A stretch of DNA of 64,000 bases, taken from contig JAOZHZ010000028.1 in NCBI GenBank assembly GCA_026014615.1, forward strand, positions 1-64,000. Reading direction: 5' to 3'. A program made the translations under genes and the position numbers. Source of the stretch: Candidatus Bathyarchaeota archaeon. Lineage in GTDB: Archaea > Thermoproteota > Bathyarchaeia > Bathyarchaeales > Bathycorpusculaceae. Below, in pieces: positions 1-9,481 of the stretch. Numbering within the stretch: the stretch's first letter is position 1; every line of letters begins with the position of its first letter. The notes beneath the pieces were generated by a model. It saw only the letters and a list, made by a program, of their open reading frames with translations, was not told where the DNA came from and made no database searches.

Positions 1-227
1 GTACGGTAAGTTCCACTCTTAACAAACACCGTGTCGCCAGCGTTTGCGCTATTGATGGCTTCCTGAACACTTTCGTAGTCGTCTGGAACAGTGATAGTTT
101 TAGAAGCTTTAACCTCACATACATTAACCGCCAAAACTAATCCACACAAAACAACAACTACACAGAACACCGCCAAGAACGACTTTCCCGTCACCACAAC
201 CACCAAACCAACATAACACCAATGCAT
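1..227 (-). CDS. Secreted parallel beta-helix protein, 5' part only
   Basis: The reading frame is open from an ATG at 227 to the window edge, so only about 75 N-terminal residues are present. A hydrophobic signal segment (roughly residues 13-33, Val/Leu rich) is followed by the hallmark start of archaeal surface beta-helix (NosD/PbH1-type) proteins: a TITVPDDY motif, then VQEAINSANAGDTVFV and SGTY. Proteins of this kind are exported and usually surface-bound. In-frame GTG codons at 203, 197 and 194 are alternative starts. Function beyond a secreted beta-helix cannot be judged from the fragment. Confidence 0.75.
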   Translation of the reverse strand, partial: MHWCYVGLVVVVTGKSFLAVFCVVVVLCGLVLAVNVCEVKASKTITVPDDYESVQEAINSANAGDTVFVKSGTYR

Positions 228-426
228 TTAAAACAATTTTTGTAAAGCTTTCTTGACACAAAAAAATTCGCCTCACAAACAACAATCTTTGAAAACACAG
301 CAACATAAACAAGTGCCAGTAGCTTTCGCTTAATCGTTAAAAAAAGTCGCGAGAAAATAGCCTGTGTGCAAGAGGGCGTTTATGTCTCAAGGATGCGAAA
401 AGACTTCAAGAAAAGTTTAAACACCG

Positions 427-582
427 TTAGTATGATGGTCCGAGGGGTTTTTTCCAGAACTCGTCTTCAGTCTTTTTCTTCTGGATGCTTTTGCTGGCTG
501 GGCTTCGTACTGAGCCGCATTTTTTGCAAACAGTTCGTTCTTCTGGTTGCTCCGCTCCACAATTCAAACATAACCAAACCAT
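427..582 (-). CDS. Small zinc-ribbon protein, 51 aa
   Basis: An ATG at 582 opens a 51-codon frame with two CxxC knuckles, C5-x2-C8 and C19-x2-C22 (NCGAEQPEERTVCKKCG), followed by a basic Lys/Ser tail ending in KPLGPSY. The paired CxxC spacing is that of a compact zinc ribbon of the zf-ribbon_3/RanBP type, probably binding nucleic acid or protein. A GAGGG stretch lies about 12 nt upstream. A longer open frame on the plus strand over 366-749 has no recognisable features and I treat it as a shadow. Confidence 0.6.
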   Translation of the reverse strand: MVWLCLNCGAEQPEERTVCKKCGSVRSPASKSIQKKKTEDEFWKKPLGPSY

Positions 583-755
583 CAGGCTTATTTCCCTCAG
601 AAGATAGGTGGTTACCTTCTCAGGTTACATTTTATGCGAGAAGAGTATTTGTATTTTGTGCAAATCCGCCCCAAAACGCTTTCAGTAATCAGCTAAGCAG
701 AAAAACCGTTCAAAAGCTATTTAGCACAGCACCGCAGCATCAACTATAAGGAAAA

Positions 756-2246
756 GTGGCGCGCTTGGCTAAAACAAGCATCATAATAATTGGAGCCGGC
801 ATAGGCGGCTTATCCGCGGGATGCTACGCCCAAATGAGTAACTTAAACAGCAGGATTTTTGAAATGCACAACCAACCAGGCGGACAATGCACAGCTTGGA
901 AACGAAGCGGCTACACCTTCGACGGTTGCATTCACCATCTGGCAGGATGCAAACCAGGCTACCTACTGTATTTGATGTGGGAAGAGCTGGGTGCTTTGCC
1001 GAATAAGCAAATTATTTTTCCTCAAGACATGTGCCAAGTTGAAGACGAACACGGCAAAGCCTTCACGGTTTACACGGACCTTGACAGACTGGAGCAACAC
1101 ATGAAAGAACTCGCGCCCCAAGACGCCCAAGCCATAGACGGCTACATCAAAAGCGCCCGAGACTTCACAAACGTTGACCTGCTTGAAACGCCCCTGCTAA
1201 CCCGTGGTGCCTTTGCAAAACGTTTCCCCAGTTTCTTTAAACTGGCACGACTGGGAAAACCAATGAAAACGTACGCAGAGAAATTCAAAGACCCGTTTCT
1301 ACGCAAAACATTCCCAACCATACAATACGACTGGACGGATGTGCCTGTCTTTCTGCATTTGAATATGCTGGGTAACTGTCACTCCAAGAATTATGGCGTT
1401 CCAGCAGGCGGCTCATTAGACTTCTCTAAAGCCATCGAACAAAGGTACAGGCGGCTTGGCGGCGACGTAGAGTATAATGCGTACGTTAAGGACATTTTGG
1501 TGGAAGGCAACAGGGCAGCAGGCGTGCGGCTGGCAGACGGAACCACATGCCAAGCAGACATCGTCATATCAGACGCGTACGCCTACACTACCATATTTAC
1601 TATGCTGGGTGGGCAATTCTTAAACGACAAAATCAGAAAACAGTACGCCAAGCCCTCCGACAGCGCAACCATGGGCATCCAAGTGTCTTTCGGCGTGAAC
1701 CGAGACCTATCAAAAGAACCCCGCGCCATAGTTCTTTTCCTCAAAACCCCCGTCAAAATCGCTGACCGTGAACATGACCGACTGGACCTTGAACTGTTCG
1801 GCTACGATCCTTCATTGGCGCCTGCAGGCAAATCCGTCATCAAGGTTCTGCTGAACACCAGCTACTCGTTCTGGAAGGAACTCTACTACGGCGACCACGA
1901 AAAATACCAAGCCACCAAAGCCCAAGTGGCAGAAACTCTTCTTGACGCGCTGGAAGTGCGTTTTCCTGATATCAAAAGCCAAGTTGAAGCTTCGGATGTT
2001 GCGACGCCGATGACTATGGAACGTTACACGGGAGTAGGGCAAGGATTCGAAAACAAACTGGGCTTCTTCGATAGCATGGCACTGCTAAAGGGACCACCTA
2101 AAACCCTGCCTGGACTCAGAGATTTCTATATGATTGGCGCTTCGGCGGGTGGTGCGGGAATTCCAGGATGCGCCGCTCAAGGACGTAATTTGATTCAGAA
2201 AATCTGCAAACAAAAGAAAACCGCTTTCACGCCTACGAAAAGCTAA
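756..2246 (+). CDS. FAD-dependent phytoene desaturase/isomerase-like oxidoreductase
   Basis: This 496-residue protein begins with a Rossmann dinucleotide motif (GAGIGG, residues about 13-18), followed by the acidic ribose-binding Glu in IFEMHNQPGGQC. A C-terminal FAD-contact segment reads DFYMIGASAGGAGIPGCAAQGRN. Length and order of motifs fit the CrtI/CrtISO/all-trans-retinol saturase superfamily of amine-oxidase-like flavoproteins. The substrate cannot be assigned; carotenoid or other isoprenoid redox chemistry is the usual role. GTG at 756 follows an AAGGA ribosome-binding site. It converges on the PHP gene, overlapping by 4 nt at the stop codons. Confidence 0.75.
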   Translation: MARLAKTSIIIIGAGIGGLSAGCYAQMSNLNSRIFEMHNQPGGQCTAWKRSGYTFDGCIHHLAGCKPGYLLYLMWEELGALPNKQIIFPQDMCQVEDEHGKAFTVYTDLDRLEQHMKELAPQDAQAIDGYIKSARDFTNVDLLETPLLTRGAFAKRFPSFFKLARLGKPMKTYAEKFKDPFLRKTFPTIQYDWTDVPVFLHLNMLGNCHSKNYGVPAGGSLDFSKAIEQRYRRLGGDVEYNAYVKDILVEGNRAAGVRLADGTTCQADIVISDAYAYTTIFTMLGGQFLNDKIRKQYAKPSDSATMGIQVSFGVNRDLSKEPRAIVLFLKTPVKIADREHDRLDLELFGYDPSLAPAGKSVIKVLLNTSYSFWKELYYGDHEKYQATKAQVAETLLDALEVRFPDIKSQVEASDVATPMTMERYTGVGQGFENKLGFFDSMALLKGPPKTLPGLRDFYMIGASAGGAGIPGCAAQGRNLIQKICKQKKTAFTPTKS

Positions 2247-2926
2247 AAGGCGTCTCCTGGTGCTTCACTGAACTTTCTTGTTAACCTTTTTAGCCGTTGC
2301 AATTGCTGTTGCAGGTTAAGAACCATAGGTACCGGTCCTCCTGTGGGGTAGCAGCGTCCCTTCAGGATGGCGTTGGCTATGTCCTGCACGTTTAGCGCGG
2401 CGTCTATAACTGTGTAGGCACAGCCTATTTGCGGAGCATAATGTGCGTCTGTTCCGGCCACCTTTGAAAGACCAAACGCCTTTGCCGCTTCTTCAGCCTT
2501 CTTTTTGCTTCGATGAATAGGGAAAGCGCGTGCGTTCAAAGTCTCGATGGCATCAAACTTGGCGGAAACATTCTTTCCCAAACTGCCCTTAAACAAGGCA
2601 TACGGATGACAGGCAACGGCGACGCCCCCTGCAACGTGAATTCGTTTGATGGTTTCGTCTGCAGTCAACCCCTTTGGGATAACCTCATGAACGTTAAGCC
2701 CCACGATGTGCCCGTGCATGCTGGAAACCTCAATGCCAGGGATGATTAGAAAGTCGGTGTCTTTGGCGATTTTCAGGGCACCCTCAACGCGGTTGTGGTC
2801 GGTTACGGCTACGGCGTTTAAGCCGCGTTTTTTAGCGTAGTAAACGAGCTCTTTGGGAGTTACCATCGAATCTGCGCTATAGTTAGAATGCACGTGAAGG
2901 TCAGCTTTGACAGGCATCTTAAACAC
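2243..2926 (-). CDS. PHP-domain metal-dependent phosphoesterase
   Basis: The 227-residue protein opens with the PHP motif I signature HVHSNYSADS (His11, His13), then TDHN, a PGIEVS glutamate, an ACHP motif and a late GTDAH motif. All the usual metal-binding positions of PHP phosphoesterases (trinuclear metal site) can be matched. Such stand-alone PHP proteins hydrolyse phosphate mono- or diesters; the substrate here is unknown. It lies 12 nt downstream of the MetRS gene on the same strand and is probably cotranscribed with it. Confidence 0.8.
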   Translation of the reverse strand: MFKMPVKADLHVHSNYSADSMVTPKELVYYAKKRGLNAVAVTDHNRVEGALKIAKDTDFLIIPGIEVSSMHGHIVGLNVHEVIPKGLTADETIKRIHVAGGVAVACHPYALFKGSLGKNVSAKFDAIETLNARAFPIHRSKKKAEEAAKAFGLSKVAGTDAHYAPQIGCAYTVIDAALNVQDIANAILKGRCYPTGGPVPMVLNLQQQLQRLKRLTRKFSEAPGDAF

Positions 2927-2938
2927 CGTATATTCGTT

Positions 2939-4651
2939 TCACGGTACTTTTGCTTTTGCCTCACGAACTTTCTGCAACAACTCCTCAAGCTTATCGGCGT
3001 CCGCGTCGATTTTGTGAAACAACGGCTGCGGCTTACCCACCTTATGCCCCGCCTCCAAAGGCACAACCGCTTCATCCCAACGCATCTTAGCCGCATCCTC
3101 CGAAAAACCAAGCGTCCGCCAGAGTTGCTCTGCTCTGCTAGGCATGAAGGGCGCGGAGGTTACGGCGAGGGCTTTGACGATTTGAGCTGCCCCGTAGAAG
3201 ATGGTTCCTGCCTTGGCAGAGTCGGTTTTGAGGAGTTTCCAAGGTTCCTTTTCGTTAAGGTACTGGTTGCCCAAGCGGCTGAGGCTGATGAGGGTGTTGG
3301 CTGCGGACTGCAGTTTGGCGGCTTCCAAGTCGCCTGCGATTGCGTCAACCTTTTCCCGTATGGTTGTAAGAAGCGTTTCGTCGTCAGCGTCCAGCTTAGT
3401 TGCGGCGGGGACTTCGCCGTTGAATTTGGAGTTGATGAAGCTGAGGGTGCGGTGGATGAAGTTGCCGTAGGTGTCGTTAAGGTCAGCGTTGATTTTAGAA
3501 GCGAACACTTCCCACGTGAAGTCACTGTCTTTGGTTTCAGGTCGGGTGGAGATGAGGAAGAAGCGCCAGTAATCCACAGGAAACATCTCCAAGGCTTCGT
3601 CAATCCAGATGCCGATTTTGCGGCTTTTAGACGCCTTTTCACCTCGAAACTGCAAAAATTCAGTGGCGGACACGTTCCACGGCAGATTGTAGTCCTCGCC
3701 TGAAGCCAAAAGCAAAGCAGGTAAAATAATCGTGTGAAACGGAATGTTGTCTTTACCCACAAAAAACAGCGTCTTCGCGTTTTTGTTGAACCAGAATTCC
3801 CGCCACTTCTCAGGTTCACCCAACCGCAAACACTGCTCGATAGTTGCCGAAACGTAACCCAAGACTGCTTCAACCCAAACGTAGATGGTTTTGCCTTCGG
3901 CGCCTGGAAACGGCGCAGGGATTCCCCATTCCACGTCGCGGGTGACGGCGCGGGGTTTTAAGCCTTCTTTTATCCAGTTTAAGCTAAAGTTTTTGGCGTT
4001 GCTGGAAATCTGCTGGTTCGCTTCAAGATAGCGGCAGAGGGGGTCGGCGAATTTGGAGAGGTCTATGTACCAGTGCCTGGTTTTTTTGATAACGGGCGTG
4101 TTGTGGCATATAATACAGTGCGGCTCTTCAAGCGTGGTCGGTTCCAGTAATCTGCCGCATCGGTCACATTGGTCTCCACGTGCATGCTCGTAGTCGCAGT
4201 GGGGGCAATGACCCTCCACGAAGCGGTCCGGCAAAAACCGCTTGTCGTTCTCGCAGTAGAGCATTTCGGTTTCTTTTTCAAAAATGTAGCCGTTACGGTA
4301 AACCTTCATCAAGTGCTGCTGCACGAATTCCTTGTGGACAGGGCTTTCAGTGCTGGTGTAATTATCAAAGCTGGTGTCCCAGCGCCTGAACAGGTCGGAG
4401 ACGCGGGCGTGGTTGCGGTCAGTTAATTCTTTAGGCGTGATTTTCTCCTTTATGGCTTCCACTTCTATGGGTGTGCCATGGGTGTCTGAACCGCTAACCA
4501 TCAACACGTCCTCGCCTTGTAGGCGGTAGTACCGTGCGGCAACATCCGCTGACAGAACGGAGCCGACGAGGTTGCCCAAGTGGGGGGTTACGTTGATGTA
4601 GGGCCATGCTGAGGTTACAAGAACTTTTTGCGGCGTAAATGCACTCTCCAC
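2939..4651 (-). CDS. metG: Methionyl-tRNA synthetase
   Basis: A 570-residue class I synthetase: the HIGH-type motif is HLGN (residues 24-27), the KMSKS-type motif is KASKS within the segment EKASKSRKIGIWID, and a double-knuckle zinc region lies at about 130-180 (CENDKRF, CPHC, CDRC, CIICH). The anticodon-binding alpha-helical domain fills the C-terminal third. The usual C-terminal EMAP/tRNA-binding domain is absent, as in many archaea where it is encoded separately. It charges tRNA-Met in the cytoplasm. Confidence 0.95.
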   Translation of the reverse strand: MESAFTPQKVLVTSAWPYINVTPHLGNLVGSVLSADVAARYYRLQGEDVLMVSGSDTHGTPIEVEAIKEKITPKELTDRNHARVSDLFRRWDTSFDNYTSTESPVHKEFVQQHLMKVYRNGYIFEKETEMLYCENDKRFLPDRFVEGHCPHCDYEHARGDQCDRCGRLLEPTTLEEPHCIICHNTPVIKKTRHWYIDLSKFADPLCRYLEANQQISSNAKNFSLNWIKEGLKPRAVTRDVEWGIPAPFPGAEGKTIYVWVEAVLGYVSATIEQCLRLGEPEKWREFWFNKNAKTLFFVGKDNIPFHTIILPALLLASGEDYNLPWNVSATEFLQFRGEKASKSRKIGIWIDEALEMFPVDYWRFFLISTRPETKDSDFTWEVFASKINADLNDTYGNFIHRTLSFINSKFNGEVPAATKLDADDETLLTTIREKVDAIAGDLEAAKLQSAANTLISLSRLGNQYLNEKEPWKLLKTDSAKAGTIFYGAAQIVKALAVTSAPFMPSRAEQLWRTLGFSEDAAKMRWDEAVVPLEAGHKVGKPQPLFHKIDADADKLEELLQKVREAKAKVP

Positions 4652-4789
4652 ACTGAGTGATGTGCAAGATGATATAAAGCCTATTACTTAAACGGTGCCG
4701 AAAATCGTCAGAGGAGAAAACGCCTGAAGCACCTGCTGAGCTTTTAAATTAAGTCAGAAAGTAGAAGCGCCTTTTTAGGTTTAAACTGG

Positions 4790-4828
4790 ATATGTCTTAT
4801 ATAGAACGCTAAAACCTAGATTTCACCA
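4790..4828 (+). promoter_or_regulatory. Promoter with TATA box for the 4828/4939 transcription unit
   Basis: A TTATATA box lies at about 4797-4803, some 25 nt before the ATG at 4828. That is the spacing expected if transcription starts at or next to this ATG, giving a leaderless first ORF. The neighbouring minus-strand metG gene starts at 4651, so the 170-nt gap also holds its promoter. Confidence 0.45.
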
Positions 4829-4926
4829 TGGGACATGCGTTTGGAGAAACAATGGATGTACCTCCAAGAAAAAAGGACGCCTCAGACTTACGTTTTAACT
4901 TTGCCGTTCACTTGTTGGAGGTGTAA
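4828..4926 (+). CDS. Short leader ORF, 32 aa, upstream of the radical SAM gene
   Basis: ATG at 4828, a predicted leaderless position, opens a 32-codon frame (starting MGHAFGETMD and ending VHLLEV) that stops with TAA at 4924. The last codons GAG GTG form part of the GGAGGTG ribosome-binding site that would serve the next gene, and both frames are in register. This arrangement suggests translational coupling or a leader peptide. No family is recognised; it may be non-functional as a protein. Confidence 0.35.
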   Translation: MGHAFGETMDVPPRKKDASDLRFNFAVHLLEV

Positions 4927-4938
4927 GTAACGAAGACT

Positions 4939-6411
4939 TTGCTGATTAATCCTCCCCAATCGTTCTATCCTGGCTCAGACTTGGTTACAGGTAATTTGCC
5001 GCTTGGCATACTGTACCTCGCTGCTGTGCTGGACAAAGACGGCTACCAAGTGGAGGTTCTGGACGCTTTCATGGCAGACTCCTCCTACCGAGACGCCCAA
5101 GACACGATAGAAGTTGGCATGTCCTACGAAAAAATCAAGCAAGAAATCCAAAAAAGAAAACCTGACGTCGTTGGCATAGCGAACCCTTTCTCCACGCAGA
5201 TAGAGCACGCAATGAAAGTAGCTGATATCGCCAAAGAAGTACGCCCAGAAATCTTTACTGTGGTAGGTGGTCCTCACGTCACCGTTATGCCAAAAGACTT
5301 TCTGGACGAAGCAAAAAACGTTGATGTTGCGGTTATTGGGGAAGGTGAATACACCCTTCTGGATCTTGTGAAGACATTTAGTGAACAGAAAACCCTGTCT
5401 GAAGTGGAAGGAATCGCCTACCGCCAAAACAGAACCGTAAAACTCACGCCGCCAAGACCGTTTTTGAAGAACTTAGATGAACTTCCTTATCCTGCTTATC
5501 ATCTTGTAGACATGGAGCAGTACCTAAATCCAGTCAAGATTGAGTACCGCAGTTTTAAGCCCCGCGCGTTAGCCATGATTACTAGCCGCGGCTGTCCCTA
5601 CCGCTGTTGCTTCTGTTCAGTTAATCTTCACATGGGAAAAACATTCAGAGCACATTCAGCAAAATATGTTGCAGACCACCTGCAGTATGTGGTGGAAAAG
5701 TTCCGCGTGAAGAACGTGTTCTTCGAAGACGACAACCTGACTTTTGACAAGAAACGGATGGCGGACATCTGCGACCAAATCGTAGAACGCAAACTCAAGT
5801 TCCGCTGGGAAACCCCCAACGGCGTACGGGCTGACCACTTAAACTTAGAATTGCTCAAGAAAATGAAAAAGTCAGGCTGCCGCAGCGTCTTCTTCGGCAT
5901 CGAATCAGGCGACCAACAAGTATCGGATAACATCATCCACAAGGACTTGGATTTGCAGAAAGTATTGGAAATAGCCAAACTGTGCAAGCAGATTCACATG
6001 AAAAGCGGCGCCTTCTACATCATCGGGTTCCCAGGCGAAAAAATAGAGAACATGAAGAAAACCGTAGAGTTTGCCCTGCAATTGAAACGCGACTACGATG
6101 TGGGTATGCATTTGCTGGTGGCTACGCCTTCGTTTGGTACGAAGCTCTACGATGAATGCATGAAAAAGGGGTACTTAAGGCAGGATTTGACGCCTAGGGC
6201 GTTGGCTGAGGTCAGGCAGACACAGGGCAATCCCTTGATAGAAACCGAGGATTTCACGGCGGAGGATGTGAAGGAAATTACCGCTTACGCGATGAAGGAG
6301 TATAAACGGTTGTCCATGATTAACAGCATTAAGTACCCAGGTAAGACGTTGGGTACGCTGTTTCATGAGCCGCATATCGCTGCGAAATTCATCAAAAACA
6401 TACTGTCTTAA
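4939..6411 (+). CDS. B12-binding radical SAM protein
   Basis: A 490-residue protein with an N-terminal cobalamin-binding Rossmann domain (LLINPP, then KPDVVGIANPFSTQ and VVGGPHVTV) and a central radical SAM domain carrying SRGCPYRCCFC (C-x3-C-x2-C for the 4Fe-4S cluster). It belongs to the BchE/hopanoid-methylase-like class of B12-dependent radical SAM enzymes, which usually methylate or cyclise unactivated carbons; the substrate is unknown. The start is uncertain. The first standard codon is TTG at 4939, but the GGAGGTG site at 4917-4923 is 15 nt away, and family proteins normally carry three or four more residues (VTKT in frame from GTA 4927 or ACG 4930). Confidence 0.85.
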   Translation: MLINPPQSFYPGSDLVTGNLPLGILYLAAVLDKDGYQVEVLDAFMADSSYRDAQDTIEVGMSYEKIKQEIQKRKPDVVGIANPFSTQIEHAMKVADIAKEVRPEIFTVVGGPHVTVMPKDFLDEAKNVDVAVIGEGEYTLLDLVKTFSEQKTLSEVEGIAYRQNRTVKLTPPRPFLKNLDELPYPAYHLVDMEQYLNPVKIEYRSFKPRALAMITSRGCPYRCCFCSVNLHMGKTFRAHSAKYVADHLQYVVEKFRVKNVFFEDDNLTFDKKRMADICDQIVERKLKFRWETPNGVRADHLNLELLKKMKKSGCRSVFFGIESGDQQVSDNIIHKDLDLQKVLEIAKLCKQIHMKSGAFYIIGFPGEKIENMKKTVEFALQLKRDYDVGMHLLVATPSFGTKLYDECMKKGYLRQDLTPRALAEVRQTQGNPLIETEDFTAEDVKEITAYAMKEYKRLSMINSIKYPGKTLGTLFHEPHIAAKFIKNILS

Positions 6412-6464
6412 GCAATGCAACCTATTGGTTAACTTCAAATCAAAACAAATCAGTACTGTCTAAA

Positions 6465-8786
6465 ATGAAAAACACAAACACAAGAAAATTCGTCTTCTGC
6501 GTAGCCGCCATAACGGCTTTACTGATTGTGGCTTTTGCAACAAACGCTTTCTTTAACACCCCAATCCTGATGACGCCCTCCAGATGGCAAGACGACTCCA
6601 CAAAAGCGTGGCCCATGCTTCACCATGACCCTGCTCACTCTGGTGCTACTGAAACGGCGGGTCCAAAGACTAACCAGACGCTTTGGCAGTTCAACACTGG
6701 TGGACCTGTGGATTCTCCTGTTGTTTTTGGTGACTTGGTTTATGTGGGTTCGTTTGACGACAAGTTCTACGCCCTGAATGTGTCCAACGGGACTGTTGTG
6801 TGGAATTTCACGACTGGAGCCAACGTTTTGTCGCCCGCTGCCGTCGGCGACGGCTTGGTGTATTTTGGTTCAGAAGACTTCAACGTCTACGCCTTAAACG
6901 CTGTAACTGGCGACTACGTTTGGAGCTTTAAAACAGGTTATTTTGTTGACTCCGCCATCGCTTACTCGGACGGCGTAGTTTATGCAGCGTCAGAAGACTT
7001 CAACGTCTACGCCCTAAACGCTTCCAACGGGGCGATGTTGTGGAGCTACCAAACGGGCGCACAGATTATGCTTTCTTCACCAGCAGTGGCAAACGGCGCA
7101 GTCTACATCGGCTCACAGGACAACAAAGTCTACGCCTTAAACCAAACCACGGGGGCTCTTCTTTGGAGCTACACCACTGGCGACGATGTAGTTTCTTCAC
7201 CTGCCGTAGCTGAAGCCACCGTGTACATAGGCTCGGACGACGGTAACATATATGCCTTAAACGCGTCCAACGGCGCAGAAAAGTGGGTTTTTGGAACGGG
7301 CGGCCCAGTCTTTTCGTCTCCCGTTGTCAACGACGGCGTGGTTTATGTCGGCTCGCAGGACGCCACGCTTTACGCTCTAAACGCCGTTGATGGCAGTGTT
7401 GCGTGGAGTTACGTGACTGACGGAGGTATTTCTGGTGCCGCTGCGGTTTCAGAAGGCGCGATTTACGTGGGCTCGATGGATAGCAACGTTTACGCTTTAG
7501 ATGCACATTTAGGCGCTTACAAATGGAGCTACTCCACCCAAGACATGATAATTTCTACACCCGCAGTCACCAACGGAACCGTCTTTTTGGGTGGGTGGGA
7601 CGGAAAAACCTACGCCCTAAACGCCAACGACGGATCACTAAAATGGATGTTCACGACAGGCGGCATGGTTGACTCTTCCCCCACGGTCGCTGACGGCGTA
7701 GTCTACGTGGGGTCATTTGATGGAAACGTTTACGCCTTGAATGCTTCAACGGGTACGGTTGCGTTTGACGAGTTCAGCAGCAAAGTCATCTGGCAATACC
7801 ACACAGAAAACATGATTATGTTCTCGTCCCCCGCCGTCCTCGAGGGAGTCGTTTACGTGGGCTCCTACGACGGAACCGTCTACGCTCTAAACGCTTCAAA
7901 CGGAAAGCAAATTTGGAATTACACCACGGGTTACGCGGTGGTTTCCTCCCCAAGCGTTGCAAACGGTGTTGTTTATGTAGGCTCTGAGGACAACAGCCTG
8001 TACGCCTTGAATGCTTCTACAGGGAAGCTTGTTTGGGAGTACGTTACAGGCGGACAAATCCACGTCTCCTCCGCAGCGGTTGTTGGGGACATGGTGTATT
8101 TTGGCTCAAACGACCACAACGTCTACGCTTTGAAAGCTTCTGATGGCGGTCTTGTTTGGAATTTCACCACAGGTGACGAGGTAGTTTCTTCCCCCGCTGT
8201 GGTGGCAGACACGGTTTACGTGGGCTCCTACGACGGTAATATTTATGCTTTGAACGCGGAAACGGGCGACCTCAAATGGACGTACCCGACGGGTGACACT
8301 GTGGCTAGTTCCCCCGCTGTTTCCGACGGCGTAGTCTACGTGGGTTCTGGGGACAACAAACTTTGCGCCCTAAACGCGTCGACAGGCGGGTTGATTTGGG
8401 ATTTTACAACGGGTGGGCAGGTGGCTTCTTCTCCCGCTGTAGCAGATGGTGTGGTTTATGTGGGTTCGTTTGATGGTAAACTCTATGCTTTGGAGGCGGC
8501 ATCGGGTGCTTTTATGTGGAGTTACCAAACAGGCAACATGGTGGTTTCTTCGCCAGCAATCGCGTATGGAACTTTGTACGTGGGTTCATACGACCACTTA
8601 GTTTACGCTTTCGGGTCAGCTTCAGACGCGGATGGAGCGGAGACGGTTCCTGTTGTTGGGTCTTCGGGTCAGCTTGTTTTCTACTTGCTGTTCGCGGTGT
8701 TGCTAATTGTTGTTGTGGTGTTGGCTTTTTTGTTTCAAAGAAAAACCATTAGGAAGCAGCCGACAAATGAGCTAAAAGTAGGTTAG
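6465..8786 (+). CDS. Cell-surface PQQ-type beta-propeller repeat protein
   Basis: A 773-residue protein with an N-terminal membrane/signal segment (about residues 9-30) and a C-terminal hydrophobic anchor (about 735-757) followed by a basic tail. Between them lie about 17 tandem repeats of roughly 38-40 residues with the consensus SSPAVADGVVYVGSxDGNVYALNASTGxxxWxYTTG, the PQQ_2/YVTN-like blade motif. The number of blades suggests two or more stacked propellers. A surface-exposed binding or scaffold role is inferred; no enzymatic residues are evident. The many NASNGT/NAST motifs are potential N-glycosylation sites. Confidence 0.85.
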   Translation: MKNTNTRKFVFCVAAITALLIVAFATNAFFNTPILMTPSRWQDDSTKAWPMLHHDPAHSGATETAGPKTNQTLWQFNTGGPVDSPVVFGDLVYVGSFDDKFYALNVSNGTVVWNFTTGANVLSPAAVGDGLVYFGSEDFNVYALNAVTGDYVWSFKTGYFVDSAIAYSDGVVYAASEDFNVYALNASNGAMLWSYQTGAQIMLSSPAVANGAVYIGSQDNKVYALNQTTGALLWSYTTGDDVVSSPAVAEATVYIGSDDGNIYALNASNGAEKWVFGTGGPVFSSPVVNDGVVYVGSQDATLYALNAVDGSVAWSYVTDGGISGAAAVSEGAIYVGSMDSNVYALDAHLGAYKWSYSTQDMIISTPAVTNGTVFLGGWDGKTYALNANDGSLKWMFTTGGMVDSSPTVADGVVYVGSFDGNVYALNASTGTVAFDEFSSKVIWQYHTENMIMFSSPAVLEGVVYVGSYDGTVYALNASNGKQIWNYTTGYAVVSSPSVANGVVYVGSEDNSLYALNASTGKLVWEYVTGGQIHVSSAAVVGDMVYFGSNDHNVYALKASDGGLVWNFTTGDEVVSSPAVVADTVYVGSYDGNIYALNAETGDLKWTYPTGDTVASSPAVSDGVVYVGSGDNKLCALNASTGGLIWDFTTGGQVASSPAVADGVVYVGSFDGKLYALEAASGAFMWSYQTGNMVVSSPAIAYGTLYVGSYDHLVYAFGSASDADGAETVPVVGSSGQLVFYLLFAVLLIVVVVLAFLFQRKTIRKQPTNELKVG

Positions 8787-8808
8787 TTAGTAATCCGAGA
8801 GGAACCGC

Positions 8809-9348
8809 TTAAGAGCGGCTTTCCCGAATAACCACGGTTTCGGACAGGAAATTGAAGATTCGCTGCCTCCGTTTCGGGTACAACGCCCAGCCTATGAGTA
8901 GGTCCAGAAACAGGAAGAACGCTTTACCCACGCTCTCCAGAGCCGCGTATCCTATGCCGATTTTGCTGCCATCTAACTTTACAACCCGTAGACGCATGAC
9001 CATCTTGCCAATGGATTGACCGTAGGCGCCTTCCATGAGCGTCCAGTACAGAAAGTAGATTACGCCTCCTGAGCCGAAGTTGACAAAGGGCAGCCAACTT
9101 GGCCAGAACCCGAAGGGTTCCCAAGCAAACCACGTAAATAATTCAAGCAGACCCACAAAGACGCCGATTATAATTACGTCTATGAGCCACGCCACAAAGC
9201 GTTCACCCCACAATGCCAACTTGAGATTCGATGATATGGGCGCTGCTTGCCGAGGTGCTTCAGGCTGAAAATCAACGGGTGCGCCACATTTTGGGCAGAA
9301 CTTAGCGTCTTGAGAGAGTTCCCTTCCACAGTGTTTGCAATAAGGCAA
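8809..9348 (-). CDS. Zinc-ribbon plus RDD-family membrane protein
   Basis: The 179-residue protein has an N-terminal zinc ribbon (CKHCGRELSQDAKFCPKCG) joined to an RDD domain: an Arg in GERFVAWLIDVIIIG with an Asp in the first helix, a second hydrophobic stretch around 85-105, and the conserved GQSIGKMVMRLRVV segment, then a last helix. RDD proteins are small integral membrane proteins, often proposed as transporters, of uncertain substrate. The gene converges on the propeller gene and diverges from the surface stalk protein at 9482. Confidence 0.8.
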   Translation of the reverse strand: MPYCKHCGRELSQDAKFCPKCGAPVDFQPEAPRQAAPISSNLKLALWGERFVAWLIDVIIIGVFVGLLELFTWFAWEPFGFWPSWLPFVNFGSGGVIYFLYWTLMEGAYGQSIGKMVMRLRVVKLDGSKIGIGYAALESVGKAFFLFLDLLIGWALYPKRRQRIFNFLSETVVIRESRS

Positions 9349-9481
9349 CTTGATTCCCCAAATCTAATCCGAAGCTTGTGGTATATCTGTTTTTTCACTA
9401 TCTTAACTGGTTTGTGTGTTCGGATTGCAGTTAAAAATGCTTAAATCTTTGAGATTGCTTGTTTTAACTTAGGTCTAATTT

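Noticed and set aside
366..749. 127-codon open frame on the plus strand
   Set aside because: No motif, and the opposite strand encodes a clear 51-aa zinc ribbon within it.
6465..8786. PQQ-dependent dehydrogenase
   Set aside because: Only the propeller blade motif is present; no catalytic residues, no disulfide signature, and membrane anchors at both ends.
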